Shown piece after piece: positions 6,179 to 12,801 of a DNA stretch of 13,713 nucleotides (position 1 is its first letter; each line of letters opens with the position of its first letter). The notes under the pieces were generated by a model. The model had not been told where the DNA came from. It made no database searches and saw nothing but the letters and a program-made list of their open reading frames with translations. A program made the translations under genes and the position numbers. The stretch covers positions 1 to 13,713 of the forward strand of contig JAYTCK010000009.1 in the NCBI GenBank assembly GCA_043736515.1, read 5' to 3'. Source of the DNA: MHLP01 sp043736515. GTDB lineage: Bacteria > Patescibacteriota > Minisyncoccia > Phycocordibacterales > UBA6899.

Positions 6179-7240
6179 ATGGATACACAGGCAACACCAC
6201 CTTTAGTTAATGAGACAGGCATTGGAAAGCTAAAATATATTTATATGTTTGCGGCCGCTCTCCTCATCGCGGCAGGAGCATACTTCTTTATGACTTGGCA
6301 GCCTGCTACTCCCGTTTCTTCAAATACCCCGGCAGAGCTCACAAATAAATTTGCTGGAAAAAAGATTGTTTTTGTTGATTCATACCATGAGGGCTACGAA
6401 TGGAGCGACGGCATTACGACAGGCATAAAAAAAGTTCTTGGAGGCAGTGGAATTGAACTGCACATTATTCGCATGGACACAAAGAATAATACAAGCGAGG
6501 ATTTCAAAAAAGCAGCTGCCCTTAAGGCGTTTGGGGAAATTAGCGCCTTTAATCCAGATGTGCTTATTGCCGCCGATGATAATGCATTCAAATATTTAAT
6601 CAAAGAATACTACAAGGACGCAGCGCTTCCTGTTGTATTCTGCGGACTTAATTGGGACGCCTCGGTCTATGGTGCGCCATACTCGAACACGACGGGGATG
6701 GTCGAAGTAAGTCTCACCACGCAAATAATCGATCACTTGAAACCCTTTGCGAAAGGAGCACGATTGGGCTATCTTTCTGCCGACACCGAAACGGAGCACA
6801 AGAACCTTTCCAACTATGAAAAAATTTTTGGCCTCAAGTTTGAAAAGACCTACTTTGTGAAAGATATGGCGTCGTGGAAGAATGCATACAACGCGTTACA
6901 AACCGAAACAGATATCATTATTTTTGAAAATAATGCGGGTATTACGGATTGGAACGACAACGAAGCCAAAGATTTTGCATTGGCAAATATCAAAGTTCCC
7001 GTGGGTACTACAAATGCCTGGACGATGGAAGAGTCTGTGTTCGGCATTACAAAAATCCCCAATGAACAAGGGGAGTGGTCGGCCGCTACCGCACTTCAGA
7101 TTCTTGCCGGCACGCTCCCCAAAAATATTCCACTTGTGAAGAATGAAAAAGGGGAGCTTATCATCAATCTTGGACTAGCTGAAAAACTTAATATCGTTTT
7201 TCCTCCGAATATTCTTAAAAACGCTAAGGTCACACAGTAG
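6179..7240 (+). CDS. Membrane-anchored ABC-type substrate-binding protein (ABC_sub_bind-like)
   Basis: 353 residues. A cytoplasmic start (1-17) and one membrane helix (about 18-38, no lipoprotein Cys) precede a two-lobed periplasmic-binding-protein fold (about 60-348). Motifs typical of the ABC_sub_bind family are KKIVFVDSYHEGYEWSDGI (61-79), NPDVLIAADDNAFKYLI (125-141), LPVVFCGLNWD (150-160) and TGMVEVS (172-178). The family binds small organic ligands, often aromatic or amino-acid-like, and the ligand here cannot be read from sequence. No permease or ATPase gene is nearby. Instead a sensor kinase starts 14 nt downstream, so this protein probably senses rather than transports, passing ligand occupancy to the kinase across the membrane surface. 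Confidence 0.85.
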   Translation: MDTQATPPLVNETGIGKLKYIYMFAAALLIAAGAYFFMTWQPATPVSSNTPAELTNKFAGKKIVFVDSYHEGYEWSDGITTGIKKVLGGSGIELHIIRMDTKNNTSEDFKKAAALKAFGEISAFNPDVLIAADDNAFKYLIKEYYKDAALPVVFCGLNWDASVYGAPYSNTTGMVEVSLTTQIIDHLKPFAKGARLGYLSADTETEHKNLSNYEKIFGLKFEKTYFVKDMASWKNAYNALQTETDIIIFENNAGITDWNDNEAKDFALANIKVPVGTTNAWTMEESVFGITKIPNEQGEWSAATALQILAGTLPKNIPLVKNEKGELIINLGLAEKLNIVFPPNILKNAKVTQ

Positions 7241-7254
7241 TACACCCCATCTAT

Positions 7255-8913
7255 ATGCACTTCAATATTCTGCAAAAAATTCTTTCCGGATTTCTCGTCG
7301 TGATCATACTGGCGACTATTATTGCATTCGGTGCGTATATTTCCCTCGTGGTTATCCGGGATACCACCGAGACGCTGCGTCCACGAGAAGTGGCTAGAGA
7401 CAAAATTACTCATATTCAAAAAGTCCTTCGAGATACCGAGCATCATCTTGATCAGTACCTTACGGTGAGCGGCGAAGAATATCGACGACTTGTGAGGGAA
7501 GACAATGAGATTATACAGAAAGAATTTGATGAGCTTACGAAGGTTATGGGCAATCTGTCATTCGAGACCCGACCGTTTATTCAGCCACTTTTACTCCGAA
7601 GCAATGCGACGCAACACGAAATTACGAAGCTCCTGTCTCTTGACCTTGCCGTTGATGGAGCGGGACAGCTCAATACACAAATACGCACCACCTACGAGCA
7701 GCTCCAGATACTTTCTGACTCACTTGATACCCTGGGTAAAGATGTCAGTCTGCAGTTAAACAAGGAAGTAGTAATGGCAAGTCGGCTCATAGCTGAAACC
7801 ACCGCAACAGTGTTTTTTGTGATGCTGTTTCTTGTTGTATTTTCGCTTGCGGTATCGTATTTCATTGCTCGCACACTCACGAAACCCACACTTTTGCTTA
7901 CTGACGCAGCAAAGAAAATTGCGTCCGGAGTACATGGCGCTCGCGCACCCGTGCTTTCGACGGACGAGATCGGGCAGCTAGCACTCGTGTTCAACGAAAT
8001 GGCGACCACGATTGAAAATTATACTGTGGGCCTTGAACAGCAGGTGCTTGCACGCACAAAAGAACTTGATGAAAAAATAGATACGCTCAATAAAGTAAAC
8101 AAGGAGCTCGACCGCCGCTCGACGCTTCTCCTTAAACGAGACAGCGAACTCACGCTTGCAAACGACAAGCTCCACGAGCTTGATAAAATTAAGTCAGAGT
8201 TTCTTTCCGTAGCCGCACACCAGCTACGCACCCCGCTTTCGGCTATTAAGTGGATATTCAGCGTTCTTCTTGAGGAGGACATGGGGCAACTCACCACGAA
8301 GCAAAAAAGTTATCTTCTCAAGGGCGAGGAGAGCAACAATCGCATGGTCAGGCTTGTCGAGGAGATGCTGACGGTGACGCGTATTGAGAGCGGAAAAAAC
8401 GATTATAAATTCTACACCCTTTCACTCGACGATATTCTTACAAATCTTGTTGCGGACTTTCAGCCTCGTGCAAAAGAACACGCGCTGTCCCTTACATACA
8501 CACGCGAGTTGCCGCACGGCACATCGCAGGCGTCTGTCGACACCGAAAAAATTCGTTTTCTTTTTGAAAATCTTTTGGAGAACGCTATGCGCTATACAGG
8601 ACGAAATGGAAGCATCAACGTCACGCTTGGTGACGAGGCCGACATGTTGGTCGTGCGCGTGAAGGACAACGGTATTGGTATTCCCGAGAGTGAGCAAAAA
8701 AACATTTTTACGAAATTCTTTCGTGCCGAGAATGCAATGAGAATGATTTCCGACGGGTCAGGTCTCGGCCTCTATGTGGCGAAGAGTGTTGCCGACAACC
8801 ACGGTGGAAGCATCACATTTGAAAGCGATGGATCGGGGAAGGGGACAACTTTTATAGTTCGGTTTCCCCATGCGAGCACTGACGAGACCACACTGCCCGC
8901 AAAATCAGCATAA
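7255..8913 (+). CDS. HAMP-domain sensor histidine kinase
   Basis: 552 residues. Membrane helix 1 (about 10-34) and helix 2 (about 184-205) enclose a mostly helical extracytoplasmic sensor of about 150 residues. A HAMP domain (about 206-258) and a coiled coil (about 260-312) follow. The dimerisation/phosphoacceptor domain has H-box SVAAHQLRTPLSAIKW (318-333), His322. The ATPase domain shows N-box FENLLENAMRYT (437-448), G1 DNGIGIP (471-477), F-box FTKFF (485-489) and G2 GSGLGL (501-506), all intact. It autophosphorylates from ATP and passes phosphate to a receiver. It is 14 nt after the binding-protein gene, which probably supplies its ligand input, and 37 nt before the response-regulator gene, its likely partner. 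No Shine-Dalgarno site is seen. Confidence 0.95.
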   Translation: MHFNILQKILSGFLVVIILATIIAFGAYISLVVIRDTTETLRPREVARDKITHIQKVLRDTEHHLDQYLTVSGEEYRRLVREDNEIIQKEFDELTKVMGNLSFETRPFIQPLLLRSNATQHEITKLLSLDLAVDGAGQLNTQIRTTYEQLQILSDSLDTLGKDVSLQLNKEVVMASRLIAETTATVFFVMLFLVVFSLAVSYFIARTLTKPTLLLTDAAKKIASGVHGARAPVLSTDEIGQLALVFNEMATTIENYTVGLEQQVLARTKELDEKIDTLNKVNKELDRRSTLLLKRDSELTLANDKLHELDKIKSEFLSVAAHQLRTPLSAIKWIFSVLLEEDMGQLTTKQKSYLLKGEESNNRMVRLVEEMLTVTRIESGKNDYKFYTLSLDDILTNLVADFQPRAKEHALSLTYTRELPHGTSQASVDTEKIRFLFENLLENAMRYTGRNGSINVTLGDEADMLVVRVKDNGIGIPESEQKNIFTKFFRAENAMRMISDGSGLGLYVAKSVADNHGGSITFESDGSGKGTTFIVRFPHASTDETTLPAKSA

Positions 8914-8935
8914 ATTATCCTATTCTTTGCTTTTT

Positions 8936-8944
8936 TGGTAAACT
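8936..8944 (+). promoter_or_regulatory. Internal extended -10 TGGTAAACT before the response-regulator gene
   Basis: TGG plus TAAACT ends 6 nt before the ATG at 8951. The same arrangement (TGG, six bases, 6 nt, ATG) is found before the helicase gene at 13560. It would give a leaderless message for the regulator in addition to read-through from the kinase gene. There is no Shine-Dalgarno site. Confidence 0.45.
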
Positions 8945-8950
8945 TTTCAT

Positions 8951-9748
8951 ATGAGTAAAAAAACAATTCTTCTTGTTGATAATGATCCAGTACTTTCTGA
9001 AGTAATACAAAAACGCATTGAGGAGGCGGGGTATATTTGTCTTTGGGAACGAGATGGTAGGGAAGGGCTAAATAGACTCTCGAGTACTTTACCGCAGCTT
9101 CTCGTACTCGATATTATGATGCCCACCATGAACGGCTATGAAGTCCTCGAGTACATCAGTCTCCACCCGACACTCGCCCGCATTCCTGTTATGGTGATCT
9201 CAAATTCGGGTGAACCGGTAGAAATAGAGCGCATACTTAAACTTGGCGTAAAAGATTTTATTGTAAAGGCACATTTTTCGCCTGAGGAGGTCATGGAGAA
9301 GATTAAGAACATCATTGGCGAAAGCGATAACGTGCTTGCAGCACCGAATAAAAAGGAGACGCGCAAAGCACGAGGTTCTGCTACTGTCCTTATTGCTGAG
9401 GATGATGTAGTTCTTTCGGAAATCGCAACAGATCGACTGCGGCAAGAGGGCTATCAGGTGTACACCGTTTTTGACGGCACCGACGCACTGAAGGTGGCCA
9501 CCGAAATAATGCCTGATATTATTTTGCTTGATGTGCTTATGCCTGGGATGAACGGCTTTGAGGTGCTCGAGAAATTGAAAGCGGATGAGGTACTGCGGGA
9601 TATTCGCGTTATCATTTTTTCAAATCTTGCACAAGTAAAGGATATTGAAAAAGGGAAACAACTAGGGGCTGTTGACTATATTATAAAATCAAACTTCACG
9701 CCTGCACTCATTGTCGAGCGCATAGAGCGGGCTCTCGAAAACTCATAG
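8951..9748 (+). CDS. Double-receiver response regulator without output domain
   Basis: 265 residues forming two CheY-like receiver domains and nothing else. REC1 (about 4-122) has acidic Asp10 and Asp12, phosphoacceptor Asp54 (LVLDIMMP), Ser84 and Lys106. REC2 (about 145-263) has Glu150-Asp152, phosphoacceptor Asp194 (ILLDVLMP), Ser224 and Lys246. A charged linker of about 20 residues joins them. Both look competent for phosphorylation. With no DNA-binding or enzymatic output, it may act through protein contacts, or as a phosphate relay or sink. The kinase gene is 37 nt upstream. Similarity between the two halves (PTMNGYEVLE and PGMNGFEVLE) suggests tandem duplication. Confidence 0.93.
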   Translation: MSKKTILLVDNDPVLSEVIQKRIEEAGYICLWERDGREGLNRLSSTLPQLLVLDIMMPTMNGYEVLEYISLHPTLARIPVMVISNSGEPVEIERILKLGVKDFIVKAHFSPEEVMEKIKNIIGESDNVLAAPNKKETRKARGSATVLIAEDDVVLSEIATDRLRQEGYQVYTVFDGTDALKVATEIMPDIILLDVLMPGMNGFEVLEKLKADEVLRDIRVIIFSNLAQVKDIEKGKQLGAVDYIIKSNFTPALIVERIERALENS

Positions 9749-9768
9749 TGATTGCTCCGCTAATACAA

Positions 9769-9791
9769 AAAAGACCCGATTTGGGTCTTTT
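9769..9791. terminator. Bidirectional terminator between the regulator gene and the 95-residue gene
   Basis: AAAAGACCC and GGGTCTTTT form a 9-bp perfect stem with a 5-nt loop. It has T runs in both directions. It lies 20 nt after the regulator stop on plus and 16 nt after the end of the minus-strand gene, so it probably serves both. Confidence 0.8.
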
Positions 9792-9807
9792 GCTGTTGGG
9801 GATGTGC

Positions 9808-10095
9808 TCACAACAGAACGAAGTTCATGCCGCTACGGCATGTGGCGCGCAGTTCGCGCACATACATTTTTATAAAACGTGCAAATGAACTCATGAGCAA
9901 TTCTTCGCTTTCGGGAGATAGGACAGGGCGGATGTAGGGGAGTCCCAAGTCCTCACTCCACGCCATCAAGTCTGGCTCGATCTCGTCGAGAAGTTCATCT
10001 TGACGATCTCGCACGACATCTTGGTCACAAAGAAAATATTCGGGATGAGCAGCTTTTGTGCAGCAGATGATCTGTAATAACCGTGAGATATCCAT
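9808..10095 (-). CDS. Hypothetical 95-residue acidic protein
   Basis: I recognise no family. The protein is soluble, largely helical in appearance and acidic in the middle (QDELLDEIEPDLMAWSEDLG, 32-51). Two adjacent Cys (11-12), Cys23 and Cys86 are present. Support that the gene is real: GGAG lies 7 nt before the ATG, a good minus-strand promoter (TTGACA at 10176) is upstream, and a strong terminator follows 16 nt after the stop. It is convergent with the signalling locus and divergent from the Nudix gene. No function is proposed. Confidence 0.65.
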   Translation of the reverse strand: MDISRLLQIICCTKAAHPEYFLCDQDVVRDRQDELLDEIEPDLMAWSEDLGLPYIRPVLSPESEELLMSSFARFIKMYVRELRATCRSGMNFVLL

Positions 10096-10152
10096 AATAC
10101 TACTCCAAAAAATATTGAACGTGTGAAAATGAACTGCGTTTTCTACTTATTA

Positions 10153-10181
10153 ATCATGCATGTAATAGAATAAATTGTCAA
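10153..10181 (-). promoter_or_regulatory. Promoter of the 95-residue gene, TTGACA-17-CATGAT
   Basis: On the minus strand a consensus TTGACA (10176-10181) is followed after 17 bp by CATGAT (10153-10158), a 4/6 match. The predicted leader is about 50 nt and ends in GGAG, 7 nt before the ATG at 10095. Confidence 0.55.
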
Positions 10182-10221
10182 GTATTTATGCTTTTCTTGG
10201 GTGTGGGGGTAGAAAGTAGTG

Positions 10222-10227
10222 TAGAAT
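10222..10227 (+). promoter_or_regulatory. -10 box TAGAAT of the Nudix gene, predicts leaderless start at 10235
   Basis: TAGAAT overlaps the first in-frame ATG (10226) but ends 7 nt before the second one (10235). That fits the -10 to ATG distance of the other leaderless genes here. A weak TTGGGT (10197-10202) lies 19 bp upstream. Confidence 0.45.
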
Positions 10228-10234
10228 GAATTAT

Positions 10235-10711
10235 ATGACCAGCTACTCACCACTACTACATTTTGCTTACGAGAGTATGGTGTTTCTTGAAGGGATTATC
10301 GGCCTTTCGATGCATGGAGCGCAGGCAATTGTGTCAAAAGGAGACACCGTGCTCTTGGTCCGCACGCGGTACCGCCCATTTTGGGAACTTCCTGGAGGAA
10401 AAGCAGAGCGGTATGAGGCGCCCGAAGTGACCGCTATTCGTGAGACAAAAGAAGAAACACGCGTGTTTATTAAGAGTTTTGATCGCAAGCTCGGAACGTA
10501 TACCCACAATTATCTGAAACGCCGTGTCACTATCCATGTCTACATCGCCGATGAATGGGAGGAGCTCGATCTCTGGACCCCCAATATGGAAATCTCCGAC
10601 CGGAAATTTTTCCCCTTAAATGAACTTCCTAAAGATATCTCCCCTCATACATTGAGGCGACTCGAAGAATATAAGGCGGTACCTGTGCACGAGTTGGTAG
10701 GGGCGTGGTAA
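10235..10711 (+). CDS. Nudix hydrolase with slightly degenerate Nudix box
   Basis: 158 residues from the ATG at 10235; an ATG 9 nt upstream adds three residues but falls inside the probable -10 box. The Nudix box (numbered from 10235) starts at Gly55: GKAERYE, seven residues, then RETKEETRV (69-77). The metal-binding Glu residues are in place, but the box normally ends EExGU and here Arg76 replaces the Gly. The usual hydrophobic residue after RE is Thr71. The fold also shows HGAQAIV, TVLLVRTRY and FWELPGG as expected. Nudix enzymes hydrolyse nucleoside diphosphates linked to another group, for example damaged dNTPs or nucleotide sugars; the substrate is not evident. The gene is followed after 46 nt by the reductase gene, which has its own promoter. 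Confidence 0.88.
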   Translation: MTSYSPLLHFAYESMVFLEGIIGLSMHGAQAIVSKGDTVLLVRTRYRPFWELPGGKAERYEAPEVTAIRETKEETRVFIKSFDRKLGTYTHNYLKRRVTIHVYIADEWEELDLWTPNMEISDRKFFPLNELPKDISPHTLRRLEEYKAVPVHELVGAW

Positions 10712-10741
10712 GGCCCACTTTGGGTTGCGAAGCACTTGCGC

Positions 10742-10747
10742 TATAAT
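10742..10747 (+). promoter_or_regulatory. -10 box TATAAT of the reductase gene
   Basis: A perfect TATAAT ends 10 nt before the ATG at 10758. A weak -35 (TTGGGT, 10720-10725) is 16 bp upstream. Transcription should start about 3-4 nt before the codon. The longer frame beginning with TTG at 10725 would start upstream of the promoter, so it is rejected. Confidence 0.6.
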
Positions 10748-10757
10748 AAAAAACGTC

Positions 10758-12131
10758 ATGAAACTTCAGTATTCAAGTAAGCTTGGGTGGCCGCTTCTTC
10801 TTTTGCTCTCATTTGCGCCGCTTATTATTTGGGCCATTTTCCCCTACTCTTTTGATAAGCGTTTTATGCGTGGGGGAGAAATTCAATACGCAATGACCAT
10901 GACTGCACTTGGGCAGGTACTCGGACTTGTTGGCATGGCGATGTTCGCACTCAACTTGGTGCTTTCTGCTCGGCTCAAGTCGCTCGAAAGTCTTTTTGGG
11001 GGGATGAATAAGATCTATATTGCGCATCACATCTTGGGCGGGCTTTCATTCATTTTTCTTCTCCTCCACCCGCTCTTTCTTATTGCGCGATATCTTCCGG
11101 GAGGTGCGGTTGCCGTCAAAAATACGCTCTATCTCTATGTGGTCAATCCTGTGTGCTTTGAGCGCTTCTCACTCATCAATCCTGACTGTTCGGTCACCTT
11201 CGGTGTCGCGGGACTTTTGTTCATGATTCTTTTTCTTGTGCTCACGTTTTTTGTGAAGCTTCCTTATGACACATGGAAGTTTACGCACAAGTTCCTTGGC
11301 ATGGCCTTTTTCTTTGGAGCGGTACACGCGCTCTTTATCCCGAGCGATGTCACTACAGTGATCGTGCTCAAATACTATATGTTCACGCTCATCGCGGCGG
11401 GATTTATCGCCATTCTCTACCGCACACTACTCAGCTATTACTTTGTGCCTCAAGTGGAATATATTATCGAAGAAGTGCGCACGGTGAATCCATCTATTGT
11501 CGAGATCATCATGAAGCCGAAGAACGAGAAGCAATGTATCGGCTACATTCCCGGGCAATTTATTTTTGTCGGCTTCCCTGATCGACATGGCCTTGAGGAG
11601 GTACATCCATTTTCTCTTTCCTCGCAACCTGAAGGTGTGTGCATTTCGATCGGGGTGAAGGCACTTGGGGACTATACGTCGCACCTGAAGGAACTCAAGG
11701 TGGGCGATCGTGCGCTTGTCGAAGGTCCATTTGGTCGCACATCGTACAAATACTACAAAACCAAGGAGCAGATATGGATTGCGGGAGGTATTGGCATCAC
11801 GCCATTTCTCGGCATGGCGCGCAGTTTGAAGCCTGATGATGACTACAAGGTTGACCTTTACTACTCTATAAAGGAGCGGAGCGAGGGAGCATTTTTGGAG
11901 GAGCTTGAAGCCATTGCGCGGACAAATCCAAATTTTCAAATTATCCCCTGGGTGGCAAGCGAAAAAAGCTTTCTTTCTGCTGAGGCGGTGGTGAAGGAAA
12001 GCGGTGGGGTGCTGGGTAAAGAAATATTTATCTGCGGCCCACCCCCCATGATGAAAGCAATGAAGGCACAGTTTGCCAAATGGAAGGTGCCTGTGGCCAA
12101 ACTCCACTCAGAAGAGTTTGCGTTAAACTGA
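10758..12131 (+). CDS. Ferric reductase/NOX-type transmembrane flavocytochrome
   Basis: 457 residues. The N-terminal half (about 10-228) has six or so membrane helices of the ferric-reductase-like domain. Four His sit at heme-ligand spacing: His90 (or 91) with His104, and His177 with His190, predicting two stacked b-type hemes. The C-terminal half is a ferredoxin-reductase module. The FAD motif is HPFSLSSQ (283-290), with GPFGRTSY (323-330). The NAD(P) motif is IAGGIGITPF (341-350), and FICGPPPMM (424-432) is the terminal CGPPP signature. It should pass electrons from cytoplasmic NAD(P)H through FAD and hemes across the membrane to Fe3+, O2 or another acceptor; which one is not visible. The start at 10758 is set by TATAAT 10 nt upstream. 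Confidence 0.92.
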   Translation: MKLQYSSKLGWPLLLLLSFAPLIIWAIFPYSFDKRFMRGGEIQYAMTMTALGQVLGLVGMAMFALNLVLSARLKSLESLFGGMNKIYIAHHILGGLSFIFLLLHPLFLIARYLPGGAVAVKNTLYLYVVNPVCFERFSLINPDCSVTFGVAGLLFMILFLVLTFFVKLPYDTWKFTHKFLGMAFFFGAVHALFIPSDVTTVIVLKYYMFTLIAAGFIAILYRTLLSYYFVPQVEYIIEEVRTVNPSIVEIIMKPKNEKQCIGYIPGQFIFVGFPDRHGLEEVHPFSLSSQPEGVCISIGVKALGDYTSHLKELKVGDRALVEGPFGRTSYKYYKTKEQIWIAGGIGITPFLGMARSLKPDDDYKVDLYYSIKERSEGAFLEELEAIARTNPNFQIIPWVASEKSFLSAEAVVKESGGVLGKEIFICGPPPMMKAMKAQFAKWKVPVAKLHSEEFALN

Positions 12132-12185
12132 ACATACGAAGCGAATATCGTTATTGTAAATATTATTTAATTATTTAAAACTCTT

Positions 12186-12200
12186 CCCTAGCGACTAGGG
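12186..12200. repeat. Short perfect hairpin CCCTAG-CGA-CTAGGG
   Basis: A 6-bp stem with a 3-nt loop lies 54 nt after the reductase stop. On the minus strand it is followed by AAGAGTTTT, so it may be a weak terminator for the rhodanese-type gene. On the plus strand it covers the AGGG that could be the ribosome site of the 29-residue frame at 12206. Confidence 0.4.
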
Positions 12201-12205
12201 ACTCA

Positions 12206-12295
12206 ATGCCTATGTGGATCAAACAAGCAGTTGCAGCTACTCTCGTCGTCTTTGTGGTCGCCCTCATCTTCTTTCTCTTTGTATCCTTTGTATAG
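12206..12295 (+). CDS. Possible 29-residue single-helix membrane peptide
   Basis: The frame reads MPMWIKQAVAA and then an unbroken hydrophobic helix ending FLFVSFV before TAG. It has a short positively charged, Trp-containing N-terminus and one membrane span, typical of regulatory or subunit-like membrane microproteins. AGGG lies 5 nt before the ATG but is inside a hairpin. It is 74 nt downstream of the membrane reductase gene on the same strand and could be a small partner of it. A chance frame is possible; there is no other proof of expression. Confidence 0.4.
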   Translation: MPMWIKQAVAATLVVFVVALIFFLFVSFV

Positions 12296-12309
12296 GCCGG
12301 GAGAGGTTT

Positions 12310-12684
12310 TTACGCCTTGGTTGCGAGTTGACTGATCATGACATAGTGTTTTTTGTGCCAGGCAAGAATTCCTCCTGATACAGAAAATGCATTTTCATAA
12401 CCAGCTTTATGCATTATTTCGCAAGCTTCTTCTGAGCGGCGTCCGTCACGACTTATGAAATAAATTTGTGCGTAGGAGCTGAGTTGTGAGGCGTGGAGCG
12501 GCAGATCAACAAGTGTAATATGTGTAAAGCCTTCGATGTATCCCATATTCCATTCGTCTCCACGGCGAACATCAATAAAACCGATATTCTCTTTTGTGGG
12601 GGACAGCAGTAAGTCGTGTACCTCAGTCACGCTTACCTTTTTGCATGTGAGCCCTTTAAACCAAGTGGTTAACCCTTTGAACAT
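12310..12684 (-). CDS. Rhodanese-fold protein lacking the catalytic cysteine
   Basis: 124 residues from the chosen start. The rhodanese fold is recognisable: FIDVRRGDEWNMGYIEGFTHI (DVR and GxI motifs), a middle strand IYFISRDGRRS, and the C-terminal VSGGILAWHKK (GG..AW motif). In active rhodaneses the loop reads CRSGxRS with a sulphur-carrying Cys. Here it is SRDGRRS, so that Cys is Ser (Ser78 from this start). Sulphurtransferase activity is therefore unlikely, and a binding or regulatory role is more probable. Two Cys remain elsewhere. The start at 12684 is supported by TTGCCG-17-TATACT with the -10 ending 7 nt before the ATG. Starts at 12705 (ATG) or 12720 (TTG) would lie within or before this promoter. 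It is divergent from the unknown gene at 12802. Confidence 0.85.
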   Translation of the reverse strand: MFKGLTTWFKGLTCKKVSVTEVHDLLLSPTKENIGFIDVRRGDEWNMGYIEGFTHITLVDLPLHASQLSSYAQIYFISRDGRRSEEACEIMHKAGYENAFSVSGGILAWHKKHYVMISQLATKA

Positions 12685-12691
12685 ATAGAGT

Positions 12692-12720
12692 AGTATAGTA
12701 TTCATATGGACACTCGGCAA
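12692..12720 (-). promoter_or_regulatory. Promoter of the rhodanese-type gene, TTGCCG-17-TATACT
   Basis: On the minus strand -35 TTGCCG (12715-12720) and -10 TATACT (12692-12697) are separated by exactly 17 bp, and the ATG follows the -10 after 7 nt. TATACT with a 7-nt gap is identical to the arrangement before the 4219 gene. Confidence 0.6.
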
Positions 12721-12749
12721 TAATACGAATTCAGGTTGTGGGGACAGAC

Positions 12750-12798
12750 GAACACTGTACTCTCGCTCAATTTAGTGAATAATGAACAGAGAGTGTTC
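12750..12798. repeat. Spaced inverted repeat in the divergent promoter region
   Basis: GAACACT (12750-12756) and AGTGTTC (12792-12798) are perfect inverted arms 35 bp apart, just before the possible ATG at 12802. A second pair, GTGAA (12775-12779) and TTCAC (12796-12800), overlaps it. They may be regulator sites for the divergent pair of genes, or chance. Confidence 0.35.
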
Positions 12799-12801
12799 AC
12801 T

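Noticed and set aside
10725..10757. TTG start for the reductase
   Set aside because: It lies upstream of the TATAAT promoter, so it would not be included in that transcript.
11427..12107. 226-residue minus-strand frame
   Set aside because: It lies wholly inside the reductase gene, whose domains are well defined. It is a shadow frame rich in His, Cys and Arg without motifs.
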